From contig JAPWDM010000020.1 of the NCBI GenBank assembly GCA_035578155.1, positions 7,732,055 to 7,796,054 of the forward strand: DNA of 64,000 bases, given 5' to 3'. This DNA comes from Brachynemurus nebulosus (Eukaryota; Arthropoda; Insecta; Neuroptera; Myrmeleontidae). This document shows positions 1-11,157 of the stretch, piece after piece (the first letter of the stretch is position 1; each line of letters opens with the position of its first letter). The notes beneath the pieces were generated by a model. That model saw only the letters and a program-made list of their open reading frames with translations. It did no database searches and had not been told where the DNA came from. The translations under genes and the position numbers were made by a program.

Positions 1-2
1 CA

Positions 3-777
3 AGAGTTCGTTACCTTGGACACATATTCAGTAGCGACGGCATCGACAGGGGGGAAGAAAAGAACGAAGCCATCGACAAATACGAGGTCCCGAAAACGAA
101 AAGACAATTGCGACAGTTCCTGGGGCTATGTGGTTGGTATAGGAGCTTCGTCCTGCACTATGAGGAAATCACAACGCCTTTGACAAACACTCTCAAGAAG
201 AAGGAAAAATGGCGCTGGCTGGCGATCCACCAAAAACCTTTTGAAGGACTAAAGACAGCGATCATTACCGCTCCAAAATTGGCACATCCGGATTTCGCCA
301 GAGAGTTATGCCTCAATAATATTGGATTGGGAGCAGTTTCAATGGAACGACGACGGCAGTTCACGAAGAATCATCCAGAACGTCAGCAAGAAACTCAGCC
401 CCACCGAACAGAAGTACTCCGTTAGTGAGAGGGAATGCCTCGCAGTAATTTGGCCACTGAGGAAGTTTTGGGGATGCCTCGTAGGACGGGACTTCAAGCT
501 GTATAATAACCACTCCGCTCTTCATTGGTTGAATAGGTCCAAAGACGCTAGAGGGAAGTTAGCACGATGGACCATTAAACCGGGAGCATACCATTTTGAA
601 TATACAGCACGAACCAGGGAGTACAAATTAAGCAGCCGACGCGCTCTCCCGGATCCTAACCGATCCAACGAGTTGGGAAGAAGACGAGCCAGGTGTTCTA
701 GAATGGTCAGCCCCACAACCCAGTACCGAAGCCCCAATTGCGATCAACCTGGCGCAGGTCCCGACAGTAACCATTGA
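3..777 (+). pseudogene. Gypsy reverse transcriptase end and RNase H, frameshifted
   Basis: Frame 3 opens at base 3 with the YLGH motif after the RT palm, then the thumb/connection block LGLCGWYR and the start of RNase H (APKLAHPDF). The block that normally carries the first RNase H aspartate is shortened (ELCLNNIGLGAV). Near base 322 the reading continues in another frame with SPTEQKYSVSERECLAV and HSALHWLN. The usual TDHSA motif reads NNHSA, so a catalytic aspartate is lost. Broken frame plus missing residue mean this RNase H cannot work. Confidence 0.8.
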
Positions 778-859
778 GGACATCAGGAGTTGGCAGGACC
801 AGGATCCAGATATTTCCGCCATTGGAAACCACCTACTGGAGAACAGTCCGGTCAGGAGA

Positions 860-1640
860 GGCTTGCAACGACGACTATTGCGAACCAAAAATAATTACAC
901 AGTAGCTCGTAGCCTGCCCTGGTACCACTCGATCCTGAAAGGACTCGCCTTCCTCCACGAATATCAGGACACATCCCGGCTGGAAAAAAAACATACCGGC
1001 AAATTCGAGCTCGCGTCGACGGGTCCGGTATCAAAGATGACATTCGCCGCTATGTACTATCATGCGACAGCTGTCGCAGAGGGAAAGCACAGAATCATCC
1101 ACCAGCACTAAGTATCCGCAACTGCAGGCATACGACCCGATGGGGGATGCTCAGCGTCGACATCATGGGGCCATACCGCCGCACGGCACATATTTACCAA
1201 ATGGATCGAAGCCTTTCCAATGGGAGCCACTACCGCCACAAAAATAGCCAAGGTTCTGGAGGAAGAGATATTCAGCCGTTTCGGATATCCTCGAATCCTA
1301 CTGACCGACAACGGGCCCCAGTTCCGATCCAGAGAGTGGGTCGAAGCCACCAACCGATGGAAGACCGAACATTGGACTACTCCAATTTACCATCCCCGGG
1401 CCAATCCAGTGGAGCGACGGAACCAAGAGCTGAAAAAACGTCTCCGCCTTCACCTATTAGGCGACGAGCACCAACATTGGGACCAACAAGTCGCCAAATC
1501 TCTTTTCGCTCTGCGAAACCGATGGAACCGAGCAACAAGGTTCCGTCAGCACCGACCCAACTGCTATTGGGAGCAAAGACGAGGAAGTCGGGTGACTGGC
1601 AGCTCACACAAGAAAACCAAGATGTCCTACCCCTAGACGA
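860..1640 (+). pseudogene. Gypsy integrase, frameshifted
   Basis: The zinc-binding N-terminal domain is recognisable near 1020-1085 (a CDSC-type pair before RGKAQN in one frame). The core follows in other frames: LSVDIMGPY (first D, about 1150), LTDNGPQF (second D, about 1305) and NPVERRNQELKKR (E, about 1400). All three acidic residues of the DDE triad can be found, but not in one uninterrupted frame. In the family this enzyme inserts the cDNA into host DNA. This copy is dead through frameshifts rather than active-site loss. Confidence 0.8.
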
Positions 1641-2092
1641 GTGGAACCGACAACAGGAAGAGGCACGCCAGACCGCCATGCAACAAGCCGATCAAACGCT
1701 CCAAACGCAAGGCGACAGGAACGACGAAGCAGAGGGCCCGCCACAGTACCACCCAGGTCATTCCGTAAGAGTGCGCAATCCCGTTCTGAGTAGCAAAGCC
1801 GAGGGGTACACGCACGACTAGCACCGAGGTGGAAGGGATCCTGCAGGATACGGCAGGTGTTCCCGACCGGCGTCTATATACTGGACACAGAGCCCGCTAC
1901 CAAGGTTCACAGAAGTTTTCTTAAACCATCCAACAGGAGGATCAACGAAGAAGGCGATGAGTTCGAGCTCGGGGAGCTGCCCGCGCCACCAAGGGAAGAT
2001 CCAGAGGTTGGTGGGGACACGGAGCAGCCAGCACCGGAACAGCTTGACAGGGAGGAACACCGGCCGTACAACTTGCGGTCCAGGAAATAAGA
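1640..2092 (+). pseudogene. Gypsy integrase C-terminal tail
   Basis: Continuation of pol after the integrase core. A glutamine/arginine-rich stretch matches the linker usually found there, and the last readable frame (about 1857-2090) has an acidic, proline-rich section ending in RPYNLRSRK just before the polypurine tract. Several breaks of frame occur between 1640 and 1857. The basic end placed directly before the LTR is what is expected of the last codons of a Gypsy pol without env. Confidence 0.6.
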
Positions 2093-2121
2093 AGTTCGGA
2101 ACGACCATACGCAGTGTTTTT

Positions 2122-2132
2122 GGAGGGGGTGA
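2122..2132 (+). other. Polypurine tract
   Basis: Purine run GGAGGGGGTGA directly before TGTTGGGATC. This arrangement marks the primer for plus-strand DNA synthesis and fixes the 5' edge of the LTR. Confidence 0.7.
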
Positions 2133-2477
2133 TGTTGGGATCCCATTGGACTCATATTGCGTACGGCATAACGGGGTGCTACTGTACTTAACACAAGTTC
2201 CACATGCACACGTAGAAAGGCTTCAACATCAGGCTCCAGTTCAGTCGGTGACCAGGTAGAGCAGTAGTGAAGCAGTCGGCCCACGGATGCTAAGGGCTCG
2301 GATTCAATCCCCATCAGCGACGACGATCCACATTTAATTTTTTTTTTTAGTAACTTTTTTTCCTTTTTCCACTTTTATGTAATGGTGGAAAATTCTAGAA
2401 CCATCGACAAAGTTCCACCACAATGAAGACAACAAATACATAACCCGAAAAACAACCAACGTCATCACTCGAAAGAG

Positions 2478-2484
2478 TATAAAA
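2478..2484 (+). promoter_or_regulatory. LTR TATA box
   Basis: TATAAAA in the context GAGTATAAAAGCCGG, inside the LTR. Transcription would start about 25-30 bases downstream. Confidence 0.6.
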
Positions 2485-2748
2485 GCCGGACGCACCACGC
2501 CATTGGAGTTAATTGGAAATCAAGTGTTGGAACAGTCAGTCAAAACCGAGTGTTGAAAGAACAGTGTGATCGATGAGAGCGGAAATTCGAAGTTACAATC
2601 AAGTAGTGGAAATCAGAGTAGATAAATCAGTGGAGTGGACGACCGTGGACAATCGAAAACGAAATTGGAATCACCCCAGTTGGACCATACTGGACTTTGA
2701 GGAGATACCCATTTTACTAAATATTGTTGTTCATATCTAAAATTGTTA

Positions 2749-2759
2749 AATAAAATAAA
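2749..2759 (+). terminator. LTR polyadenylation signal
   Basis: AATAAAATAAA, downstream of the LTR TATA box, followed by a T-rich stretch. Likely defines the R/U5 region. Confidence 0.5.
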
Positions 2760-2860
2760 ATTGTTGTTCGAAAAAGACTTCTGCTTTATTATTGCGAACA
2801 CACACTGGGAACGTTGGGTGCTCCAAAACCGTTCAATCACGAACCATCACGACAACCCTA

Positions 2861-5494
2861 CCTAATTTTGTTTCGTTTTATCACTTTCTAACGATTTAAA
2901 TTTTTTTGCTTCTAGGGAGGCAATTGCCCTCCTGTCCCTCGCTGGGACGCCCATCGATGCTTTGAACATTGAAATATGCTATAAATATAGATATTTTAGC
3001 AGTTCAATAAATAAATATGTGTATTATATTATGCAATTCAAATACCGTTTTATTGAAATGAAAAATTTTCAGTTTTAAATTTCGGACCTAAAACTTTTTA
3101 AGTGTCATTTTTAATGTTTATGATTTTCAATAACACTACAAAAGGAACAATTTTAAAAAAAAAAATCATCAAAATCGGTTTGTTACAGTGAATTTAGAGA
3201 TGAAAACCTTTATTGACTCCACTATAATGTACCTAATAAAAAAAATAGTTTTATTGCAAAAAATTAATTAGGATATGTAGTATCTGGAATTATTTATTTA
3301 TTTTTTTGACTGCTTTGGACACAAGGGTGGCACGTAAGATTATTTAGCCCCCTAGACGAAATATCTCTAGGCACTGCCAAAATTGGTAACCACTTATTTA
3401 AATTTAATACCGATTAAAAGTCACAATGAATTTTGAACTATTAAAATCATACAATAAAAGTAGCTGAATACTACATTTCAAAGAGAAACGTTGTGTTTTT
3501 ATTTCAATCGTGTGTTTGGAAATCAAGAATCAGGAAAAGCCAATAATGGGTTTTTTTTCGATGGTAATGACTTTATAATCAATTATTTATGAGTGTGGAG
3601 TAATGTTTTTATATCATGAATACTAAAAAAAGTCACTATGGCTAATGCAAAAATTTACCAAAAAGTACAAAAAGTTTTACTACGTGTGTGGACAGTACAT
3701 TCTCAAGTCATAGAGAAATAAATTTCTCAAGTCATAGAGAAATAAACACCTGAAGAGAGGACTCACTTTTTTATTATTTTTAACGAAGTATTTGCAAATT
3801 TAAGGCTAGTTCCAAGCTATAATTCCGCTTTCGATACGTTTTCGGCTCAGCTTCGCTCCGGTTAAATTTTGTTATGTACATATTACAATACCGTTCATCA
3901 TTTGCTCCCCATCCACACTGCAGGGTCATTACACTCTCGGCTCACTCGGTTCAATAATCTTCTCATGCTCACACTGCTTATACATATAACTGAATGGTAA
4001 TGGAGTGGTATGCGATTGAAAAAGTATCCAAACTAACGGTACAAGTCATGACACGTATGATTTCATTCCATTTAAATATTCTTCAAGATATGTCGCTACT
4101 GGACCGTGACCGCAACCGAACTTGAACTGTAGCAAAGATATGAATAATACGCTTATTGTTTCTCTTGTAAGAATATTCTATCGAAACAAAAACGAACCGA
4201 GAGCGTATCAAGAGTGACCCTGTAGTGTGTAAAGGGCCTTAAGAGACTGGCACCCATGTTAAGTCAAATTTTCGGTTCCATTTATTTTAAATTTATTGAA
4301 TTGAACATAATTTTGACATTCTAAAAGCTTATATTTTTATAGAAACTGGTAAATGGAAATATTTTCTCCTCTTTAAAATTCAACAGTCAGTCATTCATTG
4401 CTTTTATTTATTTTATTAAATTTATGTCAATGGAAATAATAATTTTTCTGCTGCCACAAACACATGCAATCATTTTTTATTAAATAATACTGTTTCAATG
4501 GAAAATGAAAAAAAAATTATAACAAAAATATATGTGATTTTTTTCGACGAATCAATGAGGGTGCCGCTATCTCCCATTTTACATACATATAGGGGAGAGG
4601 CGGGTTGTTGCGGATATAAATTACATTTTCTATTGTAACTTTCCTACATTACCAGATACATTTATGTAATTATCACAATCAATATTAGAGTTAGTTTTGA
4701 TTTAAATAAAATCCACAGTTTTGAAAAAGTATTCATCGTAAAGTACCTAGTAATCTTGAAAAATTGACAGATGGAAGTTCTATCTCAGTCTACCTTGTGA
4801 CAGTGTAGATTGGGACAGGGGCAAATATGGACAGAGGTAGATTATATCCTAGTATTATATGTATTGTATCCTAAAATCATTTGGTCGTGTAATGTGAAAT
4901 GTTTTCCGACCACTTCGTTTATCCTGTAATTCAAATACATATCGACAGTTTTTTTAAATATTGAAAGAAATATTTAAAAGTCGTTCTTTAATTTTAATTA
5001 GTAGTATTGTATATTAGAATCATTTCCGCCATTAGTTGTAATAACATTTGGTTATGTAATATGAAATATCGTTTTTCGACCACTTGGTCTACCATGTAAT
5101 TCAAATATCTACATATCGAACACTATGTGAATTTTAATTAACATATCGACATTTTTCCAAGCATTAGAGAAATATTAATTAGAAGCTGTTTTTTAATTTT
5201 AAGGAGTATTTTTGTATCCTGAAATCGTTCCCGCCATTAGTTGAGATAACATTTATTTTGGTGAAATAAAATTAGTTGAAAAAACATTTCAACACACTTT
5301 CTTAAGCATTAGCCAGGTGCAATTTAATTTTAGACCGTTGTCGGAATATTTACTTATCAGTCGGAAAATAAATTTTTTGGAATTTTCCAAATATCGCATG
5401 AATAAAAATAAGGTCCAAGATCGTTATGCTGCCCTGCACTGACTAGTAAAAAAGTTAGGGCTGCCTTAACAGTAAATTTTGTCCTAAATTTCCC
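2861..5494. other. AT-rich repeat debris, no gene
   Basis: No coding frame with recognisable motifs. Contents: a GGGAGGCAATTGCCCTCC-like fragment near 2913 of the kind found at hAT-type element ends; a 22-bp direct repeat present twice (3701-3722 and 3725-3746); a possible TTAA-bounded element at 3799-4242, whose ends share only TTAAGGC; and an isolated end-like GGGGAGAGGCGGG sequence at about 4593 with no partner found. Confidence 0.5.
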
Positions 5495-5954
5495 CAAGTA
5501 ACACTACCCAAGTGCCAACCGCCAATTTTCTTGAAATTTTGCTGGTGTGTAGAACACGCAAAAGTAAGGTACCCGTATTTTTTTTATCGGCCAAGGCCCA
5601 AGTTCACAGGGTGAAACCAGCCCCTAAAGTAGGGGGCTTAAATCATATTTCTTAATATATCTCGAAAACTGTAAGAGATAGAGGAAAACTTTAAATTGAC
5701 GAAATATGAATCTTTGAAAGATCTATTGACCTGCATAGATTAAATCAAGGTTGGTTTCTTAAGGCGGGCTAAGGGGTAAAAATCGAGGTAAATTGTCTTG
5801 CACAATCTGAGCGATTCAGTGTATCAAATTTTTACCATGATAAGTAGAAAGAGCACAAAAAAATAAGGGATACCTGTTTTTGCATTTTTTCGAGATACGT
5901 GTTTTATTTAAGATATAAAAGAAGAAAAAATTGAATAGATTATATTATTGCATT

Positions 5955-6588
5955 ATTATTGATTGCAAATACTTTCTATATTTTTTTAACTTCATGTTTA
6001 TTTCATCATAAAAATGTAAATTTTTACTTTTCGATAATGATTTATGTATTTTTCAGTACTTACTTAATTGGTAATTTAGTCATGTGTATATTTGGTTACT
6101 CCTATTCTATTTTTTTTACACCCATTTCTACCAAAGTTTTCTGGTCTGTCTGTGTTTATGAATGATCGGCAAGAAGCAGTAATCTCTTTCGTTTACTGTT
6201 CGGATGCCTTGTAATAAATTTTGTGATTTCGGAAATGGGGTTAACACCTACAAAGCATATAAAAAGAATAAGAAAAGTAGTTTGTATATTGAGGAAGAAA
6301 TAAGCCACATTTATGTGGTTAAAAAAGAATTTGTAAGAGGATAAACGTATTTCGTTTATTGAATACTACTTTTTGTCGAATATTCACTAGCACTTACAGA
6401 CTAGAAAACTTTGGTAGAAGTAGGTGTAAAAAATTGGAGTCACAAAATATACACATGACTAAATTACCAATTAAGTAAGTATTGAAAAATACATGAATCA
6501 TTATCGAAAAGTAAAAAATTACATTTTTGTGATAAAATAAACATAAAATTTAAAAAAAATATAGAAAGTATTTGCAATCAATAACACT
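5955..6588. repeat. Nested palindrome, ~195-bp arms
   Basis: Arms 5955-6149 and 6396-6588 are near-identical inverted copies around a ~245 bp centre. They can be followed from ATTGATTGCAAATAC on the left to its reverse complement on the right. Long open frames seen here on both strands are artefacts of the AT-rich arms. Confidence 0.75.
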
Positions 6589-6636
6589 GCGTTACAAAAA
6601 AAAAAATACAAACAAAACAAAAGTTAAGTACCCACT

Positions 6637-7137
6637 TTAATTTTGTCTGTTTATTCGTTCATACACATCCCTCAATAAGAATATATGAGTTGCATCCCAA
6701 CGACCTTGAAATCTTTCTTTAAGCCTTTTTATATCCCGGTAAAACCGCTCCCCTTGCTCGTCAATTACAGCTCCAAGATTTGAAGTAAGAAAAGAAAAAT
6801 GAAAAATGAAATTGCAATTTTCAATGATAACCCATCTTGTTGTATGCATTTAACAAATTATTCACAAAGGCTGCCTGTATACGATCAGTAATACTGTCAG
6901 TATTTAGAAATACTGACATTATTACTGATCGTGTATTGATAATACTAAAGTATTCGTATATATAATTTATAGTTTATACAATATAAATAATGATTCATTA
7001 CTTTTGTCAGAAAATACTGACAGTATTACAGGCAGCTAAGAGTTCTGCGTTTTTGGCTTCATGATTATCCATCCGTGTGACCAATACATACGCATTTTTA
7101 TTTCTCTCAATTGAAGCAGTAATGTACTAATATGGAC
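6637..7137 (-). pseudogene. TE-associated coding fragment, DEQGERF...QGRWD motif
   Basis: On the minus strand a fragment reads FLTSNLGAV-DEQGERF-YRDIKRLKERF-QGRWD, continuing upstream across a MITE into NHEAKNAE and FVNNLLNAYNKM. From memory this resembles uncharacterised proteins found in many copies in arthropod genomes, with DEQGERFHQDI followed by YQGRWD and a tryptophan-containing end. I cannot confirm that without a search, and no catalytic function can be assigned. The frame is interrupted by the insertion at 6870-7036 and by at least one frame change. Its place in the middle of the inverted-repeat element suggests it is cargo or the decayed gene of that element. Confidence 0.45.
6870..7036. 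mobile_element. Small MITE, TIR GCTGCCTGTA
   Basis: Ends GCTGCCTGTA and TACAGGCAGC. The adjoining TAATACTGTCAGTATT is present at both ends in inverted order, and the left end is itself an extra hairpin (ACTGTCAGTATTT / AAATACTGACA). It splits the coding fragment around it. No convincing target duplication. Confidence 0.55.
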
Positions 7138-7586
7138 GCAATAAGGATAGTTCAAAAAAAGTTATCGATGTGTACCTCAAAAACAAGACGTGATAGAAAC
7201 AAAAGACAAGCACTGCCAATATACTCTAACAAAACTTACCGCCATTTTCATCATTTGATTTTACCCCCATTTTGTTGTACAACAAAATTTACCCCCATTT
7301 ACATCCCTCCAGCCCTTCTTATAAACCCGACCCTGGTTTAACATATACAGGCGAATAGGCCTTTTAAAGAGGAACATTTCGTCAGTTTAAAGTTTTCCTC
7401 TGTCTCTCATAGTTTTTGAGATATCTTAAGGAATATGATTTGGACCCCCTATTTTAGGGGCTGGTTTTACCTCGTGAACGTGGGCCTTGGCCAATAAAAA
7501 AAATACTGGTCTCTTATTTTTACCTATTCTACATACCCACAAAGTTTCAAGAAAATTGGCGATTGGTACTTGGGTAGTGTTACTTG

Positions 7587-8214
7587 TAAGTATTTTTTTG
7601 TAAGTATATATTGTCCATTGATTTTACATTGCGATTTTTAGTTTCCACATGATGTACGTCAAATCAGCTCACATTTGTCTGACGTCATCAAACAAATACA
7701 ACAAATGAAGCAAAATTAGATTATCTACTATTCTGTCTCTTTTCCGTTTTGTTTTTTTATTTTTATAATAGAATAACTATAGTAACTTAAGTTTGTAGTC
7801 TAATTTTACTTCATTTGTTAATGAAGCCAGGCCAATTTGGTTTGACCTATAAAATTATTATTTCTTTAATTAATTTTCTTAAATTAATTGTAATCAGGCT
7901 AAAAAGTGTAAGATAAATAAAAAAAATTTAAATTAAGCTTTAATTTAAAAATGGACTAAAAAGTACAAAATAACTTTTTGAGGTGCTTAAATAAGTTTGG
8001 AAAACTACCGGCAAGTAAAGGTCTCGAGGCCAGACTTCTCGATTTTGATGATCCTTTATCTTAGTGTTGACTAATTATTAAGCTACTAGAATATACCTAT
8101 AGTTTGTTTCTGTAACATTTTCTATTATTATTTTTTTTAGCCATATAAATGTTAAGTGGGGAGTCCTTAGATCACCCGAATCTATACATATTTCATTTTT
8201 AAATAATTTTTAGC
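7587..8214. other. AT-rich, nothing recognised
   Basis: No coding motif, RNA gene or clear repeat boundary found. Some short runs of A or T only. Confidence 0.5.
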
Positions 8215-8332
8215 GAATTTCCAAAACTGAAAATTCAGCTTTTACGCCAGGTGTCATGGTGCGACCTAAGCCCTGGACCATATCAGAAATATGTTTTGAG
8301 GTCCCTAGAATACGAAAATGATATTCACTAAA

Positions 8333-8418
<86 letters not shown>

Positions 8419-9905
8419 CCGCGCGATAACTCTCGAACGAAACGTTTAATGCTTATGAAATTTTGTGTGCGAATTCGATTTTCCAAATCGTTGGATGAGT
8501 TCGTTAGCCAGACACGTCGGATGCCCAGAAGTAGGGTTTCCGGGCGTTTTTTGTCAACAAAATGAGTTTTTTGCCAGAATTAAGCAATTTTTCAAATTTT
8601 TTTTTACACCAAGCCCTAGTAAAAGGTAAAATGCATAAAAAATGTTTTTATACCGTTGCTCTAAATTACTTACTTTTCGAGAAAAACTAGGAAATATGTC
8701 GTTCTCCATTTCACTCGCACTCGCATTGTTTTTTTTTCTGTCTCATTTTTTACGAGCTAAATTCGAAAAAAGCCGCTTTTTAAGTAGCATGTCATGATTT
8801 TTTTAATCCAATTTAACGATTCGGCTATATTCTTTTTCTTTGTCAGTTAAATGTTTTTATAATGTATCTCTATTCCATTTTTTTTTAGATAAAAAATCAC
8901 GGCGCAGTTTTTTATGTGATATGATCAGAATTTAGATGATCTTTACACCTTCCTAAAATTAATAAGAGCTTGCTACAATCGCATAAAAATTACGTTAAAT
9001 CATATTCAAACAATAATATTTTTACGTAATTTTCTATCCAAATGACAATACTACGTTATAATTATATGTATAAACCCATCATTTTAGTGGTAAATAAATT
9101 TGCACATTCAGTTTTTTTTTCTTTTGACAACAAAACAAATAATTTTAAATTTTGACAAGTTGTATCATACATTTTTGAAAATATTAAATATTTTAAGGCA
9201 GAAATGTATTAAAGAACTGAAATTTGTTTAACAAAAACCATACATCTGCTCGTTTTACCTTAAAAATCTCGGAAAATAGAATATTTTTCAATAATTAACT
9301 CAGAAAAAGCATATATGAGGTAATTTTCATGATATTTTTTTGAAAATTTCAAAATAGTAGGGTTACAATGTTTTTTTTTTTAATTATTTTGTAGAATTTG
9401 GTAAACACACATCGTAAAAAGTACTCGCCTTGAAAAAATCAAACAAATATTTAAAAAAAAAATACTATTTCTTAAAGAAAATATTAAAATTATGTACAAA
9501 TGCCGTCCTGACCAACTGATATATTGGAACCGATTTTGAGCAGCTGGATTTACTACAGGCAAAAGCTCATAGTGAATACACACATTTTTTAACATCCTTT
9601 TGAATTTTGTAATTCAATCATTACAAATAAAATCTAAATAAAAAAAAATCTATATGACCTGTTTTTTCTCAATTTTCTAGCATCAAATCTAGCGATAATT
9701 AACTAGCGGGTGATTGTATTGACCACACATTTTAATGTAAAATATATTAATTTTAACCGGCTTCAAAATAACGTTTCGATTTTAACAATAAAAATATTTA
9801 AAAAAGTGTTTAAGTTCTGGCAAGATTGTCAAAAAGGGACTGAAATATTTTTAGATATTGATATATACAAAAAATATTAATGTGTTAAGTACTTACTAGA
9901 CTTAT
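8215..9905 (+). repeat. Family A repeat, copy 1 (uninterrupted)
   Basis: Reference copy of a non-coding repeat recurring at 23.64-28.41, 28.42-30.24 and 14.94-15.42 kb, and reversed at 40.54-48.06 and about 55.77-56.10 kb. Order: GCGAATTTCC start, a stretch ending ACTAAAATTTATA, a (TA)n array, a GTTCGTTAGCCAGACACG block, then ~1.3 kb of AT-rich sequence ending near TACTTACTAGACTTATA. No open frame is conserved between copies. It supplies the empty sites that prove several insertions in the other copies. Confidence 0.75.
8336..8414. repeat. (TA)n microsatellite
   Basis: About 39 TA units directly after ACTAAAATT, in the same relative position as the array at 24.06 kb in another family A copy. 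Confidence 0.95.
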
Positions 9906-11005
9906 AAACTTTCATTTTCGTATACGCTTTCGGTTTCGGATATTTAATTATTTCGGATATCGGTAGTTTTAGTTACGGTTACGAATATCCATAACATCCC
10001 TAATGTAAATGTTTGTCAATCCAACTTCATCGAGAGAAAGTTAATTAGGTATTTACGATTTTCGGAAGAACACGTATATAAATTTTATAAGTACGTATTA
10101 TCATATAAACACATTTGGTTTGCAATTTTTTAATAATTAGTTTCTACGCTACTGAAATTATCTATCCATTTGAAAATTGGGATCCAGTGATGTACATTGA
10201 CACTACAAAAGTGTGGGTGAAAAATTTCATTTTCACTTTTACTGAAATTATGTCATAAATTCATATTTTCAGAATTTATTCATTTGACAGAAAAATTCTA
10301 AATTATTAAAAAAGCCAAATAATTAATAATAATTAAAAAAAAAAAAAAAAAAAAAACAGAAAACATTTATTTATATTTGCATTTTTATAAAAACATGTAG
10401 GTATTATATTTTATATGCACTTTAACTAAAATGTCAAATTTCACACGTTGTTAATTTTCAGTTTCACTCATAATGTGCTTAAAAATCAAAACTTAAAGTT
10501 TATAACATTCACAATCCGTGTAGAGTGTCCATACGTCTTGGTTTTCCCGGATTTGTCACGGTTCTAGCTCCGTTGCTCCGGTGTCCCGACAGACTTTTTC
10601 AAGACGTCGGTCGATTTGTTTCGGTTTTTCAAACTACTAATTTTTTATTTTCATCATCTAATAAGTACACAATTTTTCATTTTAAATAATGAATAGTTCA
10701 GTATCATATTAAAAGATCAACAGTAGATTCATTTACAACCAAACCTAAAAATATTTAAAAAAAATTAATTACTAATTAAATTTTCCAAGTTTTTTCGATT
10801 TTACCTTAAACACGAACTTCCAAAAAAACATTTTCTTTTCTTAACTTTCCATCATATGTGTATCTACATAAATAAATTGTAATATTATTTTGCTTGCTTT
10901 TATGATACTGAAGGTACTGAAATTCCTGAACAATTAAAAATTAAAATGACTGGAATTTTATTCGAACTTTTAAATAAAGTAGTTAACTAACGCGCTAGAT
11001 AGATA
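9906..11005. other. AT-rich, no gene
   Basis: No coding motif. An A-run at 10331-10353 and a CCCGGATTTGTCACGG-like fragment near 10543-10560, which resembles the ends of small hAT-type repeats seen elsewhere here but has no partner end. Confidence 0.45.
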
Positions 11006-11006
11006 A

Positions 11007-11014
11007 TAATAATA

Positions 11015-11056
<42 letters not shown>
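11007..11056 (-). repeat. (TAA)n 3' tail of non-LTR element
   Basis: TAA/ATT trinucleotide run with small interruptions at the 3' end of the element. Trinucleotide tails instead of poly(A) are known in several non-LTR groups. Confidence 0.8.
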
Positions 11057-11057
<1 letters not shown>

Positions 11058-11157
11058 TATTTATTTGTGTAAAGACCTTTTCAGGTATACAAAACGTCAA
11101 AGGATTACAATAAGTATTAAGTACATATAATATGACACGTATAATACATATTTTCAA

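Larger units (their letters stand above)
1..2860 (+). mobile_element. Ty3/Gypsy LTR retrotransposon, 3' part, decayed
   Basis: Degenerate pol followed by a polypurine tract and one LTR. In order I can read the end of reverse transcriptase, RNase H, integrase and an integrase tail, as expected for Ty3/Gypsy. The 5' LTR, gag, protease and most of reverse transcriptase lie outside the window. The frame changes several times, so no full polyprotein can be made. I see no env-like frame between integrase and LTR. The stretch is clearly richer in G+C than its surroundings, which fits a relatively recent arrival. The right boundary is uncertain. Confidence 0.85.
2133..2860 (+). repeat. Gypsy 3' LTR (right end uncertain)
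   Basis: Begins TGTTGGGATC right after the polypurine tract. It holds a TATA box and, about 270 bases further on, a polyadenylation signal, the usual U3-R-U5 order. I could not find a clean CA terminus or a target duplication, so the end is placed only approximately between 2790 and 2870. The 5' LTR is not in the window, so LTR identity and insertion age cannot be judged here. Confidence 0.65.
5495..7586. mobile_element. Long inverted-repeat element (family C) with nested insertions
   Basis: The two ends are inverted copies of each other for roughly 430 bp (5495-5930 against 7120-7586), about 80 percent alike by eye, starting CAAGTAACACTACCCAAG on each strand. Each arm holds a short GGTGAAACC...CCCCTA hairpin and a CTCGAAAACTATAAGAGATAG-like stretch. 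Related single arms occur at 34.5-34.9 kb and 54.65-55.06 kb. The middle carries a separate palindrome, a broken coding fragment and a small MITE. No target duplication is clear, so the class is open. Confidence 0.65.

Noticed and set aside
2246..2322. tRNA-like stretch in the LTR (GGTAGAGCAG ... GGATTCAATCC)
   Set aside because: The B-box-like part matches only loosely and no cloverleaf can be drawn; likely chance within the LTR.
4593..4616. GGGGAGAGGCGGGTTGTTGC, similar to family B ends
   Set aside because: No matching inverted end or duplication found within reach; kept only as debris.
5959..6165. 68-codon hydrophobic frame that could look like a membrane protein
   Set aside because: Lies in an arm of an AT-rich palindrome; the mirror arm gives a similar but different frame.
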